Assembly (NCBI GenBank): GCA_004352715.1 | Contig: SCFE01000001.1 | Coordinates: forward strand, 148,195 to 212,194 | DNA length: 64,000 nucleotides | From: Hofstenia miamia | Taxonomy: Eukaryota; Xenacoelomorpha; Acoela | Direction: 5' to 3' | Shown here: positions 56,885-64,000 of the stretch, one piece after another | How the letters are laid out: the number at the start of each line of letters is the position of its first letter | Numbering within the stretch: the first letter of the stretch is position 1 | Position numbers and translations under genes: made by a program | Notes under the pieces: generated by a model | The model's input: only the letters and a program-made list of their open reading frames with translations | What the model was told of the DNA's origin: nothing | Database searches by the model: none

Positions 56885-57404
56885 TAGTGAAGGGATGAGT
56901 GCGGTGCGGTAATACCGCGGAATGCCTGTGTACTGAAGTAGCGATTTACACAATTGCGGTGGTTAACGGTAGAACTTAAACAAATTTCGGTGGATGAAAG
57001 TTATACGTGTTTTGTCTTAGGATCTAAAATCTCTAAGTATTTCTCAAAAAACTGTTTCCGAAGCAAAACTAAGTGGTTTCACATACAAAATATTAAAAGT
57101 AATTTTTATATATTTCATGGAAAATTTGTTACTATCCTAATAATATTGAACGAATTGACAAACTAGCTAAGAAATCGTCTTTAAGATTTTCTACGAATGA
57201 TCCAAAACCCTAGAAAACAATTCAGAAATATTCTGTTATTTCCTACGAAAATAAAAATGGGCATTGTTGCGGTATACGGCGGTAAAATTGCATTTATTGC
57301 GATGGTTTGCGGTAAAAAATGGACATTGCGGTGGTTGGCGGTGAAGCTTTTTCTTTGCGGTGGAAATAATTTTACAAAACCTGTAGCGCACTCATTTCTA
57401 CTTC
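56885..57404. mobile_element. GCGGT-rich hAT-like non-autonomous element
   Basis: Both sides contain many GCGGT words: on the left GTGCGGTGCGGTAATACCGC and TTGCGGTGGTTAACGGTAG; on the right TTGCGGTATACGGCGGT, TTTGCGGTAAAAAATGG and TTGGCGGTGAAGC. The ends show GATGAGTGCGGTG on the left and, reverse-complemented, AATGAGTGCGCTAC on the right. Clusters of short repeats next to the ends are typical of hAT transposase binding regions. The 8-bp target duplication is not visible, so the exact limits are uncertain. Confidence 0.5.
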
Positions 57405-59219
57405 AGGTCTCCCTTTAGTATATTTTTCATTAGTTGATATGACGCAGCCATGCCGATAATACTTAAAATGAAGTTCTAGATAAATACAGAGTATTCTTCT
57501 TGCATACAAACGTAAATGAGGAAGTGCGGAAGTATGACATCTTCATATAGTTTTTCTGGGTGCTTTCCAAACACAGCTTGCGGTTGTTAATATCTTCCAG
57601 ATAAATCACTTTCTTTTCCACATTGTGCCAATAATCAATTATTACAATTTTATTCGTTTTCTTCGCTTTACTGTTACTTAATAAAAAATTCATATAGTTA
57701 ATGATGATAGTACTGCAGGAATCTTTTAAAAACACAAATTTACATGTTGTGGGATAAAATCTAGCAAGCAAATCGTAAAAATACGTTTCAATTACATGTA
57801 ATTCCACTGCAAACATGAATTTTCCAAATTGCCTTTAGAAATGATGTTAATTCAATTTATATATATATTATATATTTATTTATTTATTCTCTTAAGACCT
57901 GCAATAATAAAATAATTTTGATCAATAAATCGATCGCTATTAATGGTACGCTGCTATGATATACCATTAGCTTACTATTGTCATCTTGTAGTCTTACATT
58001 ATAATCGGATGTTTTGTAATGTTTCTCAAAATACGCTTACAACATTTTTTGACTATCTAGATCAAGCATTCATAGAAATATTGCTACTTTTTTCTTCAAA
58101 TAATTTAGATCGCTTATGCTATCTACTTTGAATATATAGTTGCCTATAGCTCATATCGTAGCTCTTAATAATTATTTTGATGACTCTTTCAATTGTTCTA
58201 TTTCAACTTCCTTTATTAGGTTTTTATATTTTTTAAAGTTAATAAATTTAGTGTTATAATATTTATAAGTTCAGCATTGTCAGTACACTATTTCTTTGCC
58301 ATAGCAATAATTCTGCTTCAATTAATAGCGTCATCAACAAATTTTTCCTTGGTTTCAATTGTTTAGCAAAATCTTAATAAATAAAACGTACAAATTTGGT
58401 TCTAATATATAGTAGTACAGCTTGATGCAATTCCATATGATATTCTTATCTTCTGTTTCTTATTGGCTAAAATCCTATCAATATATTACTATCTACTTTA
58501 CTTTTAGTTCTTGTAGCTTATTAATCAAAAATCATAACGTTTTGATTAACATAACTAAAGTCTTTCGAAAATCAAATAAAGGCCTTGGTTGGAGTGCTCT
58601 TTTCTCAACCATATATATGGTATGTAATGTTATTCTATCTGAAGGGATCATCTAAATTCAATTCGTGGATATTAAGAATTATTTTGAAGCGACTTATTCT
58701 GTTAGTTTGTTTGCAAAACTATTAATACACGAGTTTAATTAGAGTATTCCCAAAAGAAAAATAATATTTCATTATGATTCAAATATACACTTCTTGGTTG
58801 CCTGATGTACCTCTTTACTGTGTTTCTAGGAGAGAGAAATTTGGTAATATTTTCATTCTGACGTATTTTATCATTCTTTTTACTTAAGGGCTTCACCACA
58901 GTATAGCATCGCCAAAGCAATAGAAACGACGTAGTGGATATGATCTATTAGTGGCTATATAATTACAAATGGGAATTTTTAACATTGATTAACGAAGTTG
59001 ATATAAGAAACAAGAAATGATTCCAGGCTATTCAAGTAATTTTGATCCAGTGTAATTTTTTATAATATTTTATAAGTTTTAGATTTGACTCCTTTACAAC
59101 AAACTTTTTTGGGTATTCTTTAAGAGACGTTTGACGAAAAGAATACTTTATCTATTATGTTTTCCTTGTGAATATATTATAGATTTGCTTGATTTTATAT
59201 TCTCTCCAGAGATTTTGTT
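57405..59219. other. AT-rich stretch; unassigned ORF and possible LINE traces
   Basis: A 117-codon minus-strand frame at 57463-57816 (MFAVELHVIETYFYDLLARF start) has no recognisable domain. Minus-strand peptides near 58920-58870 (WRCYTVVKPLSKKNDKI) and 58620-58540 (PRPLFDFRKTLVMLIKTL) may be remnants of a LINE polymerase linked to the endonuclease trace at 59220-59520. Neither is secure. Confidence 0.35.
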
Positions 59220-59520
59220 GTCAACGTATTAAAGTCTCCCTCAATTATTATACGGAAATTGGATAATTATTTTCAAAATCATCTAATGCAAATATGAAAT
59301 AATCCTACTGTAGATGATAAACAGCACCAATAACAAAATCACTAATGTCTCTATGAAATTGATTTGATGTCAACTTAATCCATAATATCATCCAAACCCA
59401 ATTTTTCAGTAATCCTGCAGGAGAGGGATATATTTCCCACATAAATTTGCACCCCATTTGCTGATTTTTTAATACTATTTACTCTGTCTCTTCTTTCAGC
59501 ATTCATCAATATTTATTTTT
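59220..59520 (-). pseudogene. Trace of a LINE AP-endonuclease
   Basis: In one minus-strand frame, CKFMWEIYPSPAGLLKNW is followed by ILWIKLTSNQFHRDISDFVI and GAVYH, the pattern GG.C.YV....P......L....LW..LRP...PR..S.IV.G.VYHP seen in many animal LINE endonucleases. Frames are broken before and after, and the catalytic residues are not preserved in one frame. Confidence 0.45.
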
Positions 59521-60448
59521 CTCCAATTTTCATAGCTCTATTTTGTAGTAATCGATTTTATTCTTTAGTGATTTCTCATTGCCTAAAAAACGCTGGGCCA
59601 CAATTTCTGATTAACTAATCAACTGAAAACTGAGACCTAAATAAGTAAGCCGCTCTTAAATAATAAGTTCTTACAATTTAAGTGGATGCAACACATTTCT
59701 TAAAGATCAAATTCAAACCGATTTTCGGAAATTGATTTTTCAATAATTCTGAGTTTTACGAAAGCACTTAGTGGAAATATATTGAAATTTGGAAGATAAT
59801 AAAATTCGTGTTCAGGCATTAGCCATTGTGCAACAGCTTTTCAATTCACTGATAGTTCTTTTTTTCGAATCTGTGGAATGCCTGAGAACATTTAGCTCAT
59901 AATCAAAATCATACTTCGATTTTTCATGATTAGAAAAGGAAAGGAATGTATTCCTCACTAACGAAATTGATCACCAATAAGAAATATCAAACGATTCTTC
60001 AGAATGTACTGATTTTAAATTAAATGATCTTTGTAAATCTGATAAATTTTCCATATAATGATTCTATTTTTGAATTACATTGTGTTGATGATTTTTTCCT
60101 AAATCTTTAGATACTGTTCTATCCAAGTTTCGGACATCATTTTTAATATCAGTTAGGGTTGTAGAATAATTGCTGTCTATTCATCTTCAAGTCCAAATTG
60201 ACAGAAACCAAAACCAAATAGGCAAAAACAATATCAAATTACACATACAAAAAACCAAATTGCATAATTTTTAAATATTTTATTAATATGTCATATCATC
60301 TTTGTTCAATACTGAGGGAATTAAAGATTGGAAATTTGTAATTACATTGTATAGTTAGAAAGACTAGGCATTATATTTCAGTAAATGAATTACTGATAAT
60401 TTCTTCTAATTTCGCAGATGAGATTTTTCACAAGACATACTTTCCTGA
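59521..60448. other. AT-rich stretch without a recognised gene
   Basis: No reading frame of note. Possibly the decayed 5' side of the LINE trace. Confidence 0.4.
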
Positions 60449-61620
60449 CTAACACCATTTAGCACGTCCCCCATTTCTTTCCAAAAACCGATTTACATCA
60501 TCTTTTAATACTGAATAAGTAGCTTTGATGGGATTCAACATGAGACAATATGGGCGCAATTTAACAATAAAATTTTCTTCCAATTCAGATTCTCTGACAC
60601 TTTCCTTAATGCCTGAATGACATAGCGCACTAACAATCACCAATACCACCGTCCCATTAAATATTTCTTTAGCCCTTCTTATGCAATTTTTAACCCAATC
60701 ATAGTATTTCCTATAGAACTGTTACCAACTTAAACTTTAAAGATTTTTCAAGTTCTTTCAAGTTCTTATAATAATTTTTAAGATTGTCACTACAATTGGA
60801 AAAATATGTTTAGTTCTTTAAGGAATTGCATTGGATTATATCGTTATTGAATTTGTTTTTAAGGCCCAAAATCAATTTTGTATTGATGGCATTACATTTT
60901 TAGAATTTAAAATTACTAAGCTTCAATTATAAAGCAAATTAATATTTAGTTCCCAATCTTCAATTATTACATGTTATTCTGAAGGGGACCGTTCGAATGT
61001 TATGATTTAAGAAATCAAGTTAATAATTTTCAAATTGTAATGACACTTTTAAAAAATCTTATAAGAACTTGAAAGATTTTTAAAGTTTAAATGGGTAACA
61101 GTTTGAATGGTTTTTTATAGAGACACGTACACGAACACTAATGCATCCAATGCAATGTACATTTCCACGGTGAGAGGCGGCAGCCACAATAATAGCTAGC
61201 TTCCCCCTTTGAACGGCCTTTCTTTTTTGAAATATGAATTTTCAAATTCGTTTCATCCAAATAGAGAATAAGAAGGCTTGATATTGAAATTCTAAGCGAG
61301 AACTGACGATTTTTTCTTTTTTCTTTGTTAATATTTCTATTTTCAGATTCAAACTTATGTCTTTTAAAGAATATCAAGCACCATCCAAATGATTACTTAC
61401 TTCCACTGTAGTAATTCTCCGAGTTGCTTCAGACTTATTCATGTGCTTAACTCGATCTGTTCTTTGCAGAAAATTCCTTGAGTCCCCTTTACTTGTCTGG
61501 CTCATTGTCTGTTTGAATATACAAAGTCATTGAAATCCCTTACAATCTCCATCTGCATCATACGCCGCGAGAATTTGTTTTTCTTGAGCATCAACCTTTT
61601 TAATGTAATTTAATATTAGA
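60449..61620 (-). pseudogene. DDE-type (IS630/Tc1-like, DDE_3) transposase, inactivated
   Basis: Two readable pieces. At 61377-61138, ILYLDETNLKIHISKKKGRS contains the first catalytic Asp in YLDETN, typical of DDE_3 transposases. At 60649-60449, VIVSALCHSGIKESVRESE stands where relatives read VIDNAPCHSG, so the second Asp is lost, and LRPYCLMLNPIKATYSVLK stands where relatives read LPPYSP.LNPIE, so the Glu has become Lys. About 430 bp of AT-rich sequence lies between the two pieces and may be an insertion. Upstream residues to about 61620 are consistent with the N-terminal DNA-binding part. Two of three catalytic residues are gone. Confidence 0.65.
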
Positions 61621-62854
61621 ATTAAAATCTAAAATTAAAATAGCAATTAAAGCTGAATTGTTAAATTTGTTTTATTCTAATGTTTAATAAAACTACATAA
61701 TTTAATTCTGATAAACTATGAGTTTTCTAAAATTATCCCAATCTAGTTTTTTTATGTGGCAATGTGATTTTGTGTTTGTCTATTCGGTTTTGGCTTGCGT
61801 CAATTTGGACATAAAAAGGTATAGTAAATAACTATGGCCGGCATTTAAATCAACAGAATTTGAATACCCTAGTTATTTATTATTAACAGCATAAAGAAAT
61901 TTTAACTTATTTCTTCATGGGATTTTCAATGTGCATAAGATTTGGACTCCAAATTAAGCACTCTATTAGATAATTTCCTTAAATTGATTAAGGGTGAAAT
62001 GTATACACAGATAATTTCCAGCAACGAAAAATATTTAAGCTGGTTTTTTACTCCTAAAATTTGTATTTTTCTATTTACTATTGTCATCTACCATTATATA
62101 GCCTAAGATAAACAAACTTACAGAATTGGTTTCTTACGTATATACGTATCATCTAGAATACAGGTGCTTTATCTGAAATTCTATTCATTAATTTAAAAAA
62201 AATGTCACGTAAGATCTAATGAATATACATTGAATATACAGCGCAGTCAATATTTCAAATAGACGCTGTGTTTAGCTTCTCTAACCTAGCAATTAGTGAT
62301 TTTGACAGATTATTGATAAATTGCTCAATAAAATCGGCTTGACATTTTAAATATTTACGTTTGTCAATAGTGATAAACTGCCGATTTGTAACTCGCAAAT
62401 GTGCTCACCAAAGGATTTGAAAAATTTGAAGGAAATATTGTTTGTGTTTGACATCACTATATATATATATATATATTATTATTATTATTGTGAATTTAAT
62501 TATTTTAATCTTTACAATAATTGTGTAAATAGCTAGTTGCACCATTACTCCTTGAGATTCATTTTACATGCAGTATTTCAGTTAAAAAAACTTTTACTTA
62601 TGGAAATTCAAATAGATTATCGATATTTTTGGAGGTGTACAAACCTGCTGTTGTATTTAATGATTTTAAACTTAAACAGGGCCTACTTAAAACACGGCCA
62701 GGCCATCTGCAGCACACATTTGAAATAGGAGGCGGGAAGTTAAAAACATTAAAATAGGTGTTTTGGCAATATTCATGATATTAAATAAATTGCATTAATA
62801 AAATTGTGTTAAATACTTCATTAAAAAACATTTAGAACAGACTTAAAAAAATTA
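61621..62854. other. AT-rich stretch
   Basis: Short (TA)n and (ATT)n tracts at about 62458-62490. A 63-codon frame at 62537-62728 has no motif. Confidence 0.5.
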
Positions 62855-63787
62855 CTATTTATTTTTTAAACTTTTAAATGTTTTAACAAACGAAACTCTT
62901 GACAAATCTCTACAATTTTTGCGAAAATTATTACAAAAAATGTTACAACACGTCATGTAGATATTCCTCAAATGATTTCGATGTTGATCACAAAACATAT
63001 CTACAAAGGAACATTTGTGCTCAAGACTTCGTACAATGCTTTGACTCAAATTTATATTTCTTACAGTAATAATATTGTCAACGTTAGATAACAGAATTTC
63101 GAAAATTGTTTTAATAACGTTAAATAAACTCCGAGGTGGCAAAGTAAGTCCTCCGCGATTAAAACAGCATCGTAATAAGTTGTTGATAAATCATATTCCA
63201 CCAAACATAAAATATTTTCAAAATTTCAGCTGTACTTTGTGCAACAGTATCTTCCTTAAATAAAGACGACAATAGAATTACGTATATCGAAAAAATTAAC
63301 GGCATAAATCNNNNNNNNNNACTTTTGTATAGGCATTTACTTTCATCAATTCCAACACATTCCAATTTATCATATGCAACATCTTCTTGAAGAAACATTT
63401 CGTCAATCATTATAATGCAATCCGGAGAAGCACATTCTGTTGATAATAATTTCTTCAGCATTTCATAAATATCGACTTTCCCGGAGCAAAGTTTCCGCAG
63501 TGTTCGCGGATGTGGCAATTTTGCAATTGTAGAAACCAATTTGTATGCTGGTAATGACGTGTACCGAAGTAGAAGAGCAAATTTCATGACTATGTTGCTG
63601 AAAGGTTTTTTCGAAGCGTCCAGCGAATTCTTATGTAACTCATTTAAAATTTCATGATCCTTATCCCAATCATTTTCCTCGACATATGTAAAGAGAGCTG
63701 ACAGCTCGGATTTTTTTGTAACTTTGCAGCCATGTTTAGCTCTAAGCCATTGAGGAAGGTTTAGAGTTTTCCCGTTATATGAAAGAA
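62855..63787 (-). pseudogene. P-element/THAP9-like transposase, internally deleted
   Basis: The minus-strand frame from about 63787 reads LPQWLRAKHGCKVTKKSEL, then SNIVMKFALLLRYTSLPAYK and KLPHPRTLRKL, then DCIIMIDEMFLQEDVAYDK. This matches the P/THAP9 pattern F.L.L...SP.AY..V....LPHP.TL..W followed by the first catalytic Asp (IDEM). A 10-N gap lies at 63311-63320. Below it the sense is lost until LLRCCFNRGGLTLPPRSLFN (about 63175-63110), the conserved NRGGL block near the C-terminus, then a Cys/His-containing end to a stop at 62855. The region between IDEM and NRGGL is far too short, so the catalytic core is largely deleted. The N-terminal THAP finger would lie to the right, outside or lost. 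Confidence 0.7.
63311..63320. other. Assembly gap (10 N)
   Basis: Short N run inside the P-like transposase relic. Confidence 0.98.
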
Positions 63788-64000
63788 AAACTTACTTGTG
63801 CTGGAGTGAATAGCAATCGACCCAAGTACCTTAGACAAACAAAAGGTATATATGTATTGGACAAGCAACTCTCTTAGGCATAAATATTGATATAGTACAT
63901 CTATGTAGAAAGGGTTGCAACCAAAAGTGAATTTTATTAAAAAATAATAAAAAAAGTAGTTTAACAGGTTTTAAATCACAGGTAATCCTAATTTTGATTA
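63788..64000. other. Window edge
   Basis: Immediately right of the P-like relic a GTAAGT word (minus strand, near 63793) could be a splice donor of the preceding exon. Nothing else is seen. Confidence 0.3.

Noticed and set aside
57463-57816. 117-codon minus-strand frame
   Set aside because: The longest unassigned frame in its area, but no domain, no flanking exons and AT-driven composition; kept only as a note in the region description.

Overview
This is a window from an animal (metazoan) nuclear genome, most likely an AT-rich invertebrate. It is dominated by decayed transposable elements, (TA)n and (ATT)n microsatellites and assembly gaps. The evidence is the mix of element types: a CR1-like LINE with an SGNH-esterase ORF1 and a 2A peptide, a PHD-finger LINE, an R2/R4-group LINE, a Ty3/gypsy LTR element, Tc1/mariner, hAT-like elements and a P/THAP9-type transposase. 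Nothing looks prokaryotic: there are no operons or dense coding. I cannot name the species. Base composition was judged by eye only.

Layout. 1-5.4 kb: long inverted repeats around a broken unrecognised ORF and two large gaps. 5.6-8.2 kb: direct repeats and degenerate minisatellites. 10.5-11.8 kb (minus): an intact intronless major-facilitator transporter. 13.6-20.3 kb: a degenerate PHD-finger LINE, cut in two by a Ty3/gypsy element on the minus strand that still has LTRs, primer-binding site and polypurine tract. 22.7-23.05 kb and 27.5-28.2 kb: inverted arrays of an 11-bp repeat, with a hAT-like element between them. 29.8-31.1 kb: a broken Tc1 element with both ends. 34.4-37.2 kb: a gap and two large near-identical duplications. 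38.0-39.3 kb (plus): a second intact intronless transporter, paralogous to the first. 40.4-42.6 kb (minus): an R2/R4-group LINE fragment. 42.6-47.0 kb (plus): the CR1-like LINE, the best-preserved element. 48.8-49.8 kb and 51.4-52.0 kb: Tc1-like transposase relics. 54.06-54.36 kb: a short non-autonomous DNA transposon. 56.9-57.4 kb: a GCGGT-rich hAT-like element. 59.2-64.0 kb: relics of a LINE endonuclease, a DDE transposase and a P/THAP9 transposase.

Host genes. Only the two transporters look like functional host genes. They resemble the SLC18B1 (vesicular polyamine transporter-like) branch of the major facilitator superfamily and lie divergently about 26 kb apart. A short reading frame near 47.4 kb might be one exon of another gene.

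Assembly caveats. Position 54894-54912 is an exact Tn5/Nextera mosaic end, so the join there is probably artificial. Three of the five single-N positions sit exactly between head-to-tail near-identical copies (183, 130/168 and 660 bp), and a fourth sits at the edge of an inverted copy. These are likely unmerged contig overlaps or haplotypes rather than biological tandem duplications. I found no convincing undescribed functional system. The most interesting biological signals are the 2A-bearing CR1-like element with a 5-nt ORF1/ORF2 gap, the 11-bp arrays, and the intronless transporter pair.
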